Assembly (NCBI GenBank): GCA_041685505.1
Contig: JAWLFQ010000002.1
Location: 1-64,000 of the forward strand
Direction of reading: 5' to 3'
From: T1Sed10-7 sp041685505
GTDB lineage: Bacteria; Actinomycetota; Nitriliruptoria; Nitriliruptorales; Nitriliruptoraceae
DNA: 64,000 bases
Shown here piece after piece: positions 1-8,418 of this stretch. Below the pieces are notes generated by a model, which was not told where the DNA came from, ran no database searches, and saw nothing but the letters and a program-made list of their open reading frames with translations. A program made the translations under genes and the position numbers. Every line of letters begins with the position of its first letter. Position 1 is the first letter of the stretch.

Positions 1-599
1 GCCTCGATCATGAGGATGGCGACCTCGCCGTCGTCCTCGACGCGCCCGGAGATGACCATGTTGAACACGGCCTCCTCCTCGAGCTCCTCGAAGGTCGGGA
101 AGCTCACCCAGGAGCCGTCGCGCAGCATGGCGTAGCGCACGGCGGCGACGGGGCCGGCGAAGGGGAGACCGGAGAGCATGGTGGACAGCGACGAGCCGTT
201 CATGGCGACGACGTCGTAGGGGTCCTCCTGCGCGGTCTGGATGACCGTGTTGACGACCTGCACCTCGTTGCGCAGCCCCTCGGCGAAGGTGGGGCGCAGC
301 GGACGGTCGGTCAGGCGGCACACCAGGATGGCGTTCTCGGAGGGCCGACCCTCACGCTTGAAGAAGGAGCCGGGGATGCGCCCGTTGGCGTACATCCGCT
401 CCTCCACCTCGATGGTGAGGGGGAAGAAGGGGAGGAAATCCTTCGGCTGCTTCGACGCGGTGGTGGTCGTCAGCACCTTGGTGTCGCCGAGGCTGATGAC
501 CACCGCGCCACCCGCCTGGGCGGCCAGCGTGCCGGCCTCGAAGGTCAGGGTCCTGCCGTCGATGTCGATCGAGTGCTCGTAGCGTCCGAGCTTGCCCAC
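1..599 (-). CDS. pnp: Polyribonucleotide nucleotidyltransferase (PNPase), N-terminal part
   Basis: PNPase degrades RNA 3' to 5' by phosphorolysis and works in the cytoplasmic RNA-decay machinery. Only the first ~199 residues are in the window; the gene continues past the left edge. Visible is the first RNase PH-like domain: the stretch GDTKVLTT near residue 35, FFPLTIEVEERMYANGRIPG near residue 55, the RPSENAILVCRLTDRPLRP segment near residue 85, and NGSSLSTMLSGLPFAGPV near residue 125. The GTG start is chosen because an AGGAGG ribosome-binding site lies a few bases upstream. It follows rpsO, the order known from many bacteria, and the intervening gap holds a hairpin described separately. Confidence 0.96.
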   Translation of the reverse strand, partial: MGKLGRYEHSIDIDGRTLTFEAGTLAAQAGGAVVISLGDTKVLTTTTASKQPKDFLPFFPLTIEVEERMYANGRIPGSFFKREGRPSENAILVCRLTDRPLRPTFAEGLRNEVQVVNTVIQTAQEDPYDVVAMNGSSLSTMLSGLPFAGPVAAVRYAMLRDGSWVSFPTFEELEEEAVFNMVISGRVEDDGEVAILMIE

Positions 600-671
600 G
601 TTGGGCCTCCTGTCAGGTTGCGTGCCACGCACACCTCGTGCGGGCGGTTGGCGTCAGCTGCCGTCGGTCCA

Positions 672-725
672 TCAGTGGGGGCGGCTCCGTGCCGCTCGTG
701 TGGCGGGCGGAGGCGTCCCCACTGA
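672..725 (-). ncRNA. Hairpin in the rpsO-pnp intergenic region
   Basis: A 9-bp perfect inverted repeat (TCAGTGGGG at 672-680 against CCCCACTGA at 717-725) sits in the 219-base gap between rpsO and pnp, enclosing a GC-rich region. In E. coli and Streptomyces this gap is known to hold an RNase III-cleaved hairpin through which PNPase controls its own mRNA, and a weak terminator. The position fits either role here; which one is inference. Confidence 0.5.
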
Positions 726-818
726 CGTCCGAGGACGAGGTGACGTCGGGGTCGTGACGGCATCCAACCGTCACGATGCGGGCCGGGAGCGCCTGCGGCG
801 ATCCCGGCCCGATGGTTC

Positions 819-1091
819 TCAGCGGCGGAGTCCCAGCTCCGCGATGAGCGCGCGGTAGCGCTCGATATCGATCTTCTTCAGGTAGTTGAGCAGCCGGCGG
901 CGCTTCCCCACCATCTTCAGCAGACCGCGACGCGAGTGGTGATCCTGCTTGTGGTCCTTGAGATGCTCCGTGAGGTGGCTGATGCGCTGGGTCAACAGCG
1001 CGATCTGGACCTCAGGCGATCCGGTGTCACCCGGCTCGCGGGCGAAGCGGTCGATGATGGCTTGCTTGTCGTCTGGCAGCGTGGTCGCCAC
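819..1091 (-). CDS. rpsO: 30S ribosomal protein S15
   Basis: S15 binds 16S rRNA early in 30S assembly. The 90 residues match the family in length and carry the GSPEVQIALLTQRI and HLKDHKQDHHSRRGLL segments and the KRRRLLNYLKK box. Two starts are possible. An ATG eight residues-worth of bases upstream (first base 1097) lies only one base from the GGAG box and is therefore badly placed. The GTG used here is seven bases after the GGAG and gives an N-terminus MATTLPDDKQ typical of S15. A promoter with good -35 and -10 boxes lies ~230 bases upstream. pnp follows downstream. Confidence 0.95.
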   Translation of the reverse strand: MATTLPDDKQAIIDRFAREPGDTGSPEVQIALLTQRISHLTEHLKDHKQDHHSRRGLLKMVGKRRRLLNYLKKIDIERYRALIAELGLRR

Positions 1092-1322
1092 TGGCATGCT
1101 CCGTATCGTGGTCGGCCCTGCCGCGCCGGGTGGGACGGTGCATCGCACCGCCACCGTGGGGTCCCGTCCCGGTGCACGCCACGACGCGGACACCGACACC
1201 TCGCAGCCGTGACGTCCACTCCGGTCGGACAGGGGCTCTGACCGTCGGACGGTGCTGCTCGAGGGATCCCGACACCCGAACGGGCACGGTGGGAACGACC
1301 CGAGCCTCGGGCCGTCCTCCGG

Positions 1323-1351
1323 AGTGTGACACAGCCGGCCACCCCCGGCAA
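1323..1351 (-). promoter_or_regulatory. Promoter for rpsO
   Basis: On the minus strand TTGCCG (1346-1351) and CACACT (1323-1328) are separated by exactly 17 bases, just after the ribF stop. The -10 box overlaps a motif GGCCGGCTGTGTCAC that recurs in front of rimP. Predicted leader to rpsO is ~225 bases. Confidence 0.5.
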
Positions 1352-1377
1352 GCGCGGGGCGATCATCCCACCCGTGC

Positions 1378-2301
1378 TCAGGGGTCGAGCGCGCTGCGGG
1401 CCGCGGCGACATCCCGTGCGATCTGGGCGACCAGCTCGTCGACGCCGTCGAAACGCTGCTCGGCCCGGATGCGGTGCTCGAAGCTGAAGGCGATGCGCTG
1501 GCCGTACAGGTCCCGATCGAGGTCCAGCAGGTGCACCTCGACGGTGCGGACGGTGCCGTCGAAGGTCGGTCGCACACCCACGTTGGTGACCGCCGCGTGG
1601 TGCACGCCCCCCACCTCGGCGTGGCCGGCGTACACCCCCGTGGCCGGGATCACGAGCTCGGGGTCGACCTCGAGGTTGGCGGTCGCGAACCCGATCGTGC
1701 GCCCACGTCCATCGCCGGCGACCACCTCACCGTGGAGCCGGTAGGGGCGGCCGAGCGCACGCACCACCCAGGCGAGATCCCCATCGGCGAGGTGATCGCG
1801 GATCGACGAGGAGGAGATCCGGCGACCCCCGATCTCCAGCAGGGTGACCGCCTCCGGCGCGAAGCCCTGCTGCTCACCCAGTTCCAACAACGTCACCACG
1901 TCGCCGGCGGCCTTGTGGCCGAACCGGAAGTTGGTCCCCACGACGACCCTGACCGCTGCCAGCGCACCGGCCAGCACCTCGCGGACGAACTCCTCCGGGG
2001 AGGAGGCGGCCAGCTCGGGGGTGAAGGGCAGCACCACGACCAGGTCCACGCCCGACTCCCCCAGCGCATCGATGCGGTCATCGAGGGTCTGGAGGCGCGG
2101 CGGGGCGGCATCGGGCCGCAGCACGGCCGTGGGGTGGGGATCGAAGGTGACGGCCACGGAACGCACGCCCAGCTCCGCGGCCAGGGTGACGGTCCGGCGC
2201 AGGAGGACCTGGTGGCCACGGTGGACACCGTCGAAGTTGCCGATGGTCACCACCGACGGCGCGACGTCCACCTGCTCGAGCCCACGGGCCACCACGGTCA
2301 T
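1378..2301 (-). CDS. ribF: Bifunctional riboflavin kinase / FAD synthetase
   Basis: RibF phosphorylates riboflavin to FMN and adenylates FMN to FAD in the cytoplasm. The 307-residue product has the two expected parts: an N-terminal nucleotidyltransferase domain with IGNFDGVHRGHQ near residue 20 and FDPHPTAVL near residue 53, and a C-terminal kinase domain with RTIGFATANLEV near residue 200 and GVYAG near 225. The ATG start has an ideal GGAGGAG box and overlaps the truB stop (ATGA), so translation is probably coupled. An earlier in-frame start would add eight residues without a ribosome-binding site. Last gene of the rimP-ribF cluster. Confidence 0.96.
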   Translation of the reverse strand: MTVVARGLEQVDVAPSVVTIGNFDGVHRGHQVLLRRTVTLAAELGVRSVAVTFDPHPTAVLRPDAAPPRLQTLDDRIDALGESGVDLVVVLPFTPELAASSPEEFVREVLAGALAAVRVVVGTNFRFGHKAAGDVVTLLELGEQQGFAPEAVTLLEIGGRRISSSSIRDHLADGDLAWVVRALGRPYRLHGEVVAGDGRGRTIGFATANLEVDPELVIPATGVYAGHAEVGGVHHAAVTNVGVRPTFDGTVRTVEVHLLDLDRDLYGQRIAFSFEHRIRAEQRFDGVDELVAQIARDVAAARSALDP

Positions 2302-3248
2302 GTCAGCTCCTCCGGACGGGTCCACACCAGCTCCGAGCGCGTCGCATCGAGGTCCGCGTCGTGGCGGGCGATGGCCAGGAGCTGGCTCGCACCCGCTGCG
2401 GCTGCAGGCCGCAGCAGCGCCACGGTCCGGTCGTGGCCCAGCGCAGGCCCCGACCCACCGTGGGTGATGCGGCGCGCCACCTCGTCGTCGGTGACCTCGA
2501 CCACCTCGAGGGTGCGGGCCACGGCGGTGACCACGTCCATGCTGGCCGCCTCGACGGCGGCAGCCCCGCCCTGATCGATCGACGGCAGGGTGATCGCCTC
2601 GTCGACGGTGAAGGGACCGTTGGCGACACGCCGCAGCGACGCCAGACTGCCGCCGACCCCCAGCGCCTCACCGACGTCATGGGCGATCGTGCGCACGTAG
2701 GTCCCCGCCGAGCAGGTCAGCAGGACCGACACCTCGGCCACGGGGCCCGGCACGAAGCCGTCCATCACCAGCGAGCCCACGTGGACCTGGCGGGCCGTGC
2801 GCTCGACGGTCTCGCCCCGGCGGGCCCGGGTGTGCAGCCGCTCGCCGTCGACCTTGACCGCGGAGACCATCGGGGGCACCTGCCAGATGCGGCCCTGGAA
2901 GGCGGTGAGCGCGTCGCACACGGTGTGCTCGTCGAGGTGGCTGGCGTCGGCGGTGGCCACCACCACCCCCTCGGCGTCCTGGGTGTCGGTGGTGACGCCG
3001 AGCCGGATGCGGGCGGCGTAGGTCTTGGTCCCGGCCTGCAGGAAACGCACCAGCTTGGTCGCCCGCCCCAGGCACAGCACCAGCACGCCGGTGGCCGCTG
3101 GGTCGAGGGTGCCGGTGTGGCCGACCCGGGAGTGACCGACGGCCCGACGTACCCGGGCGACCACGTCGTGGGAGGTGGGCCCTGCGGGCTTGTCCACCAC
3201 CAGCACGGCATCGTGGACCGGACCCCGCGGACGTGGGCGACGTCCCAT
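2298..3248 (-). CDS. truB: tRNA pseudouridine(55) synthase
   Basis: TruB makes pseudouridine 55 in the T-loop of tRNAs. The catalytic motif GHTGTLDPAATG (Asp near residue 49) is intact, preceded by the LVVDKPAGPTSHDVV segment. The RIWQVPPMVSAVKVDGERLH box lies in the middle and CSAGTYVRTIAHDVG near residue 185. Length (316) is normal for actinobacteria, whose proteins carry a short PUA-like C-terminal part. The ATG start follows a GGAGGG box inside the end of the preceding gene, six bases after its stop. The 3' end overlaps ribF by four bases. Confidence 0.96.
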   Translation of the reverse strand: MGRRPRPRGPVHDAVLVVDKPAGPTSHDVVARVRRAVGHSRVGHTGTLDPAATGVLVLCLGRATKLVRFLQAGTKTYAARIRLGVTTDTQDAEGVVVATADASHLDEHTVCDALTAFQGRIWQVPPMVSAVKVDGERLHTRARRGETVERTARQVHVGSLVMDGFVPGPVAEVSVLLTCSAGTYVRTIAHDVGEALGVGGSLASLRRVANGPFTVDEAITLPSIDQGGAAAVEAASMDVVTAVARTLEVVEVTDDEVARRITHGGSGPALGHDRTVALLRPAAAAGASQLLAIARHDADLDATRSELVWTRPEELT

Positions 3249-3254
3249 CGTGGC

Positions 3255-4310
3255 TCAGCCCTCCCGCAGCAGGGTGACGACCCGCTCGACGACGTCCTGC
3301 GGGCTGCCCTCGGCGGTGAACCCGGCCGCCAGGCGGTGACCACCGCCACCCAGCGCCGCCGCCACCCGGCCGACGTCAGCGCTCCCGCGCGAGCGCAGCG
3401 AGGCCTTCCACGCACCCGGCGCGCTCGGCCGTAACGCCAGTGCCACCTCGGCGGTGTCGGTCGAACGCAGCAGGTCGACCAGGCCCTCCAGGGAGGCGCC
3501 GTCACAGCGGTCGAGCTCCTCGGGCGTCACGTGCGCGTGCACCAGGGCGACCTCGGGCACCGCGGTGAGCCGCGCGAGCGCGATGCCGAGCAACTGCAGC
3601 TCGGCGGCACTGCGGGAGGCGAACAACGCCTGGTGCCACCACGCCTGATCGACGCCGGCTGCCAGCAGCCGGCCCGCCAGCTCATGGGCGCTGGCATCGG
3701 TGGCCTCGAAGCCGAAACGGCCGGTGTCGGTGACCAGCCCGACGTAGAGGCAGGTGGCGACCTCGCGCGTCATCGGCAGCGCCAGGGCGCGGAGCACACG
3801 GTCCACCAGTTGCACCGTCGCCGCGGCGCCGGGCGCGACCAGGCGCAGCGCACCGAAGGGGGTGTTGCGCGCGTGATGGTCCAGCACGATCGAGCTGACA
3901 CCCGCATCCAGGTAGCGGGCGACCACGCCCAGACGATCGGCGCTCGCGGCATCGACGGTGACCAGCAGACCGACCGCGGTGGTGGGCGGCAGCTCCGACA
4001 CCGCAACGAGCTCCTCGGCGCCCGGGAGCTGCGTGAGCGGGGCGGGGATGGTCACGGGCTGCTCACCGATCGTGGGGACCGTGCGCGCCCCGGCGGCGCG
4101 CAGGGCGAGGTGCAGCGCCAGCACCGACCCGAGTGCATCGCCGTCCGGTGCGAGGTGGCCGGCCAGCAGGACCCGCTCGCCACGGCGACACGCAGCGCGC
4201 AACCGCTCCACGACCTGCTGCTCGGTGGACGCCTCGAGCGCCGCGGCCCAGGCCGGGACCTCGGCCTCGGTGCGGGCGATGCCCTCGGCAGCGCGGGCAG
4301 GACCGCTCAC
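3255..4310 (-). CDS. nrnA: DHH-family phosphoesterase, NrnA-like (oligoribonuclease / pAp phosphatase)
   Basis: NrnA-type proteins hydrolyse short RNA oligonucleotides and 3',5'-pAp using two metal ions. Visible motifs are GHLAPDGDALGS near residue 52 (metal-binding Asp pair), the name-giving DHH in VLDHHARN near residue 143, LVTDTGRFGF near residue 192, and the C-terminal DHHA1 glycine motif GGGGHRLAAGF near residue 325. Length is 351 residues, with a ~30-residue N-terminal extension over most homologues. The gene sits between rbfA and truB, the usual actinobacterial place. The GTG start overlaps the rbfA stop (GTGA) and has an AGGAGAG box. Substrate range is inferred from the family. Confidence 0.88.
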   Translation of the reverse strand: MSGPARAAEGIARTEAEVPAWAAALEASTEQQVVERLRAACRRGERVLLAGHLAPDGDALGSVLALHLALRAAGARTVPTIGEQPVTIPAPLTQLPGAEELVAVSELPPTTAVGLLVTVDAASADRLGVVARYLDAGVSSIVLDHHARNTPFGALRLVAPGAAATVQLVDRVLRALALPMTREVATCLYVGLVTDTGRFGFEATDASAHELAGRLLAAGVDQAWWHQALFASRSAAELQLLGIALARLTAVPEVALVHAHVTPEELDRCDGASLEGLVDLLRSTDTAEVALALRPSAPGAWKASLRSRGSADVGRVAAALGGGGHRLAAGFTAEGSPQDVVERVVTLLREG

Positions 4311-4750
4311 GGACCGCTCTCCTGGGCATCGTCGTCGATACCACCGGTACCCGGCGGCACCTCACCGCGGCGTTCGAGGCCGCGCAACAGCTCCTCGACC
4401 CGCGCCGCCTGCTCGGTGACCGGGTCCGGCACGAAGCGCAGCTGCGGGGTGGTGCGCAGCCCGACCCGCCGGGCGACCGGCCCCTGCAGGCGCCCGGCCA
4501 CGGCGACCAACGCCTCGGCCACCTCTGCGGGATCGGCGATCTGATCCCCACCGCTGCGCCGTGGATCACGGCTCAGCACGCTCGGGTCCAGCGTGGAGTA
4601 GTACACCGTCGCGACATCGTGATCGGGGGTGACGTCGGCCTCGGTGATGGTCACGAAGGTCAGGCGCGGGTCGGCGATCTCGGTCTGCAGCAGATCACCC
4701 ACCGCGGCGCGCACCTGCTCGTCCACACGGTGGTTGCGCTTGCGTGCCAT
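4307..4750 (-). CDS. rbfA: 30S ribosome-binding factor A
   Basis: RbfA binds the 30S subunit during late maturation of 16S rRNA. The 147-residue protein starts MARKRNHRVDEQV, has the DPRLTFVTITEADV strand-turn typical of the family near residue 30, and LRTTPQLRFVPDP near residue 97. A 21-residue acidic tail (ending DDDAQESGP) is extra. The ATG is supported by AAGGAGG seven bases upstream; longer in-frame starts lack such a box. The stop overlaps the start of the nrnA-like gene. Position behind infB and ylxP matches the standard nusA-infB cluster. Confidence 0.95.
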   Translation of the reverse strand: MARKRNHRVDEQVRAAVGDLLQTEIADPRLTFVTITEADVTPDHDVATVYYSTLDPSVLSRDPRRSGGDQIADPAEVAEALVAVAGRLQGPVARRVGLRTTPQLRFVPDPVTEQAARVEELLRGLERRGEVPPGTGGIDDDAQESGP

Positions 4751-4805
4751 CGCCAGCCTCCTTGTCGGGGTGCACCGCGGATGGTGCGGGGTACCGGCCG
4801 TGGTG

Positions 4806-5165
4806 TCAGGTGAGCGGTGGCCCCGGCAGCAGGTGGTCACCGAGGTCGCCGTCGAGGTGGTCGGCCAGGTCGGTCACCCCGAGCACCTCGAACCGGGGGT
4901 CACGCTCCAGCACCGGGGTGATGCGGTCCAGGAGCCGGTCCACCCCCGTGGAGGTGGACGCGGCGACGGCGACGCCGAGGATCGCCCGCTGCCACCTGTC
5001 CTGTCCCCCGACCTCCGCGACGGAGGCACCGAGGTGGTCGACCAGGGCCGCCTGGGCGCGCTTGAGCAGGGCCCGCTTGGCCTTCAGGCTGTCGACACCC
5101 GGCAGGTGCAGGTCCACCCGGGCGATGCCGAAGTGGACCCGTCCCCGGGTCTGTTCGTCGCTCAC
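4806..5165 (-). CDS. ylxP: DUF503 family protein (YlxP-like)
   Basis: Small cytoplasmic protein (119 residues) of unknown biochemical role that is almost always encoded between infB and rbfA; the context suggests a part in ribosome assembly or translation. The family signature is visible as HFGIARVDLHLPGVDSLKAK (residues 11-30), followed by the LLKRAQ helix and AILGVAVAASTSTGVDRLLD near residue 61. The GTG start lies 19 bases after the infB stop with only a weak GGAA box, so translation may depend on the upstream gene. The first nine residues are variable. Confidence 0.85.
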   Translation of the reverse strand: MSDEQTRGRVHFGIARVDLHLPGVDSLKAKRALLKRAQAALVDHLGASVAEVGGQDRWQRAILGVAVAASTSTGVDRLLDRITPVLERDPRFEVLGVTDLADHLDGDLGDHLLPGPPLT

Positions 5166-5184
5166 AGCGGCTGCTTCCGTGGGC

Positions 5185-8013
5185 TCAGACCCGTTCGACC
5201 TCCACGGACTCGTAGGCCTCGAGGATGTCGCCCTCCTTGACGTCCTGGAACTTCGCGAGGCCGATGCCGCACTCGAAGCCCTCCCGGACCTCCTTGACAT
5301 CGTCCTTGAAGCGTCGCAGCGAGGTCATGGTGTCCTCGGCGACGACGACACCCTCGCGGATGACGCGCACCCCGGCGTCGCGCCGGACCTCGCCCTTGAC
5401 GACCATGCACCCGAACACGAAGCCCTTGGGGGTCTTGAAGATCTCCCGTACCTCGGCCTCGCCGACGATCTCCTCGCGGAACTCCGGTGCGAGCAGCCCC
5501 TTGACGGCGCGCTCGATGTCCTCGATCGCCTCGTAGATGATGCGGTAGGTCCGCACGTCCACGCCGGAACGGTCGATCTCCTCGCGCGCGTTGGCGCCGG
5601 GACGGACGTTGAAGGCCACGATGATGGCATCCGAGGCCTCGGCCAGGCGCACGTCGCCCTGGGTGATCGCGCCGACCCCCTTGGAGATCGTGCGGATCTG
5701 GACCTCGTCGAGCTCCAACTTGCGCAGGGACTCGTCGAGGGCCTCGGCGGACCCGGAGACGTCGGCCTTGATGATGACGTTGAGGGTGGGCTTGCCACCG
5801 GCCTGCACCGCCGAGGTGAACTCCTCCAGCGTGGTCGGCCGCCGCTCGGCGAGCTCGCGCCGCCGCTCGCGGGCGGCACGGCGCTCGGCCACGTCGCGGG
5901 CGAACCGCTCGGCGTCGACCACGCGGAACTCGTCACCGGCCTCGGGGACCTCGTTGAGGCCGAGGACCTGCACGGGCCGGGAGGGCTCCGCCTCGCTGAC
6001 CTGCTGACCGTTCTCGTCGAACATGGCGCGGATCTTGCCGTCAGCGGTACCGGCGACCAGGATGTCGCCGCGCTTGAGCGTGCCGGCCTGCACCAGGATC
6101 GTGGCCACGGGGCCGCGCCCACGGTCGAGGTTGGCCTCCACCACACGTCCGCGGGCGGACTTGTCCGGGTTGGCCTGCAGCTCGAGCAGGTCGGCCTGCA
6201 GCAGCACCACCTCGAGGAGGTCGTCGAGCCCGCGCTTGTGCAGCGCGGAGACCTCCACCATCGGCACATCGCCACCGAAGTCCTCGGCGACGAGGTCGTG
6301 CTCGGTGAGCTGCGCCTTGACCCGGTTGGGGTCGGCACCCTCGACGTCGATCTTGTTGACCGCGACCACCACCGGGACCTCAGCGGCCTTGGCGTGGGCG
6401 ATGGCCTCACGGGTCTGGGGCATGACCCCGTCGTCGGCCGCGACCACCAGGATGGCCACGTCGGTGACCTGCGCACCACGGGCACGCATGGCGGTGAAGG
6501 CCTCGTGACCGGGGGTGTCGATGAAGGTGATCTTCCGGCCGTCCTTGGTGACCTGGTAGGCACCGATGTGCTGGGTGATGCCACCGGCCTCTCCGGAGAC
6601 CACGTCGGTCTGGCGGATCGCGTCGAGCAGCTTGGTCTTGCCGTGGTCGACGTGACCCATGACGGTGATCACCGGTGCGCGGTCCGACAGCGTCTCCGGG
6701 TCCTCGGGAGCCTCGATACCGAACTCGAGCTCCTCCTCGGACATGAAGTAGACCTCCACGCCGAGGTCGGCGCAGATGATCTCGACCGTGTCGTCCGGCA
6801 GGGTCTGCTGGACCGTGGCCATCTCCCCCATCTCGAACAGCTTCTTGACCAGCGCCGCGCCCTGGACGCCGAGGCGGTCGGCGAGCTCGCCGACGGTCAC
6901 CCCGGAGACCACCTCGACGCGGTCGACGGTGATCTGCTCCTCGAGCGGGACATCCCGGCGCATCGGCCCGCGCTGGAGCTCCTGCTCCTGGGGGCTCTGC
7001 CTCTCGCGCTTCTTCTTGCGCTTGGTCTTGCCGCTGCCGGGACCACCCGTGCCGCCGGGACCACCGGGACCACCACGGCCACCGGGGCCACCCGGGCCAC
7101 CGGGGCCACCGGGCCCGCCGCCGCCCGGGCCGGTGCGACCGACGGGCTGACGGTAGGGGGAGGAACCGGGTCCGCGACCACCACCGGGAGCGCCACCGCC
7201 GGGACCACCACGGCCACCGGGGCCACCGGGCCCACCACGGCCCTGACCCGGGCCGCCACGGCCACCGCCGGGAGCCCCACCGGGACCACCACGGCCACCG
7301 GCCGGCGGGCTGGGCTGGGGCTGCGGACGTGCCGGCGCCTTGCGCAGCGGCGGCGGGATGGAGCGCTTGCCGGAACCCTCCTGCGGCAGCACCTGATCGC
7401 TGCGGCGGGTGACCTCGGGCGAGTCCCCGGTCACCGTCGGCGGCGCCTGGGGGCTGCGCTGCGAGGGCGGACGCAGCGGTGCCTCCCCCGGCTTGAGCCG
7501 CGGTGGCGGCGCACCCGGCATGCGCTTGGCGCCACCGGCCTCCGACTCACCGGCAGCCGGCGGCGTCTGCGCCGGCGGCGTGGTGCCGGCAGCCGGGGGC
7601 GTGGCCGCGGTCGAGGACGACGCCGCCTCCCCTGTGCCCGCGGCCTCGGCCGGCGCCGCGGTGTCGCCCGCGGCAGCGGGCTCCGCACCCGCGGCTGGCG
7701 CGGCCTGCTGCTGATCGCGCAGGTGGGGCGGCAGGACCTTGGCGGCCTTCTTGCGCTCGGGCGGGGCGGCGGCCTGCATCGAGCGGTAGCGCTCGAGCTC
7801 CTCCTGCTCCCGCTTGCGCTTGGCCTCCTGCTCCGCCTTCCGCTCGGCGTCGGTCTTGCCGAGCGACTCGCGGAAGCGCGCCGCGTCGGCGCCCTCCACC
7901 GACGAGGAGTGGCTCTTGGCATCGACGCCGAGGTCGGCCAGGCGACGCAGGACCTCCTTGTTGTGGAGGCCGGTCTCCTTGGCAAGTTCGTAGACGCGGA
8001 CCTTGTTGCTCAC
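5185..8013 (-). CDS. infB: Translation initiation factor IF-2
   Basis: IF-2 is the GTPase that brings initiator tRNA to the ribosome. Order of parts in the 942 residues: IF2_N domain (VRVYELAKETGLHNKEVL, residues 4-21); a long charged and proline-rich linker; a glycine/proline/arginine-rich low-complexity stretch (about 233-326); a KTKRKKKRE basic patch; a second IF2_N-like fold near 360-430; the G domain with GHVDHGKTKLLD near 451, DTPGHEAFTAM near 497 and NKID near 551; and C-terminal beta-barrels. The GTG start overlaps the ylxR stop by four bases and has a GAGGAG box. The large N-terminal linker is typical of actinobacterial IF-2. Confidence 0.97.
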   Translation of the reverse strand: MSNKVRVYELAKETGLHNKEVLRRLADLGVDAKSHSSSVEGADAARFRESLGKTDAERKAEQEAKRKREQEELERYRSMQAAAPPERKKAAKVLPPHLRDQQQAAPAAGAEPAAAGDTAAPAEAAGTGEAASSSTAATPPAAGTTPPAQTPPAAGESEAGGAKRMPGAPPPRLKPGEAPLRPPSQRSPQAPPTVTGDSPEVTRRSDQVLPQEGSGKRSIPPPLRKAPARPQPQPSPPAGGRGGPGGAPGGGRGGPGQGRGGPGGPGGRGGPGGGAPGGGRGPGSSPYRQPVGRTGPGGGGPGGPGGPGGPGGRGGPGGPGGTGGPGSGKTKRKKKRERQSPQEQELQRGPMRRDVPLEEQITVDRVEVVSGVTVGELADRLGVQGAALVKKLFEMGEMATVQQTLPDDTVEIICADLGVEVYFMSEEELEFGIEAPEDPETLSDRAPVITVMGHVDHGKTKLLDAIRQTDVVSGEAGGITQHIGAYQVTKDGRKITFIDTPGHEAFTAMRARGAQVTDVAILVVAADDGVMPQTREAIAHAKAAEVPVVVAVNKIDVEGADPNRVKAQLTEHDLVAEDFGGDVPMVEVSALHKRGLDDLLEVVLLQADLLELQANPDKSARGRVVEANLDRGRGPVATILVQAGTLKRGDILVAGTADGKIRAMFDENGQQVSEAEPSRPVQVLGLNEVPEAGDEFRVVDAERFARDVAERRAARERRRELAERRPTTLEEFTSAVQAGGKPTLNVIIKADVSGSAEALDESLRKLELDEVQIRTISKGVGAITQGDVRLAEASDAIIVAFNVRPGANAREEIDRSGVDVRTYRIIYEAIEDIERAVKGLLAPEFREEIVGEAEVREIFKTPKGFVFGCMVVKGEVRRDAGVRVIREGVVVAEDTMTSLRRFKDDVKEVREGFECGIGLAKFQDVKEGDILEAYESVEVERV
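7036..7316 (-). repeat. Low-complexity Gly/Pro-rich coding repeat in infB
   Basis: About 94 codons of irregular GGPGG / GRGGPGG units, made of GGN, CCN and CGN codons, form the flexible linker of IF-2. The DNA is an imperfect short-period repeat (mostly multiples of 9 and 15 bases) and is a likely site of length variation between strains. Confidence 0.8.
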
Positions 8014-8330
8014 GCGTTCTCGCTCCTCACGGTGCCTGACGGCACCTGGTGGTGCACCACGGTTGCCTCGAGATGGTCGAGCGCGGCGTTGGCTTCATCT
8101 GTCCCGGCGCCACGCAGGGCGCGTCGCAGCGGGCCGGCGCCACGGCGTCGTGCTGCGGCGATGCAGTCGCGGTCGGGGCAGAGGTACGCCCCCCGGCCGG
8201 GGAGCCGCGCGTCGGGGTCTGCACGGACCCCCTCGGGGGTACGGGCGATACGCAGCAGGGCGCGCTTGGGGCGCGCTCGGCGGCAACCGACGCAGGTTCT
8301 GACCGGCGCTCGAGGCGCGGTGCGTGACAA
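8010..8330 (-). CDS. ylxR: YlxR (DUF448) family protein
   Basis: A small nucleic-acid-binding protein (106 residues) nearly always encoded between nusA and infB. The family motif RTCVGCRRARPKRALLRI lies at residues 11-28, followed by GRGAYLCPDRDCIAAARRRG near residue 46. The reading frame offers no ATG or GTG near the right place; the start chosen is TTG, eight bases after a perfect AGGAGG box. The stop overlaps infB (GTGA). Its role is not settled; in other bacteria it has been linked to RNase P or to transcription control. Confidence 0.88.
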   Translation of the reverse strand: MSRTAPRAPVRTCVGCRRARPKRALLRIARTPEGVRADPDARLPGRGAYLCPDRDCIAAARRRGAGPLRRALRGAGTDEANAALDHLEATVVHHQVPSGTVRSENA

Positions 8331-8418
8331 TGGTACGTCCTCCTGGGCCGCACGTGAACGTCGAAGGTGCCGCGGGTGGAACTCCGGGGCATCCGCAGCT
8401 CCTGCGAGGTCCCCCCGG

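Noticed and set aside
1092..1097. ATG start of rpsO at 1097
   Set aside because: Only one base separates it from the GGAG box; the GTG six bases downstream has proper spacing and gives the usual S15 N-terminus.
7036..7316. CRISPR-like or satellite repeat
   Set aside because: The repeats are irregular, in frame, and code for the glycine-rich linker of IF-2.
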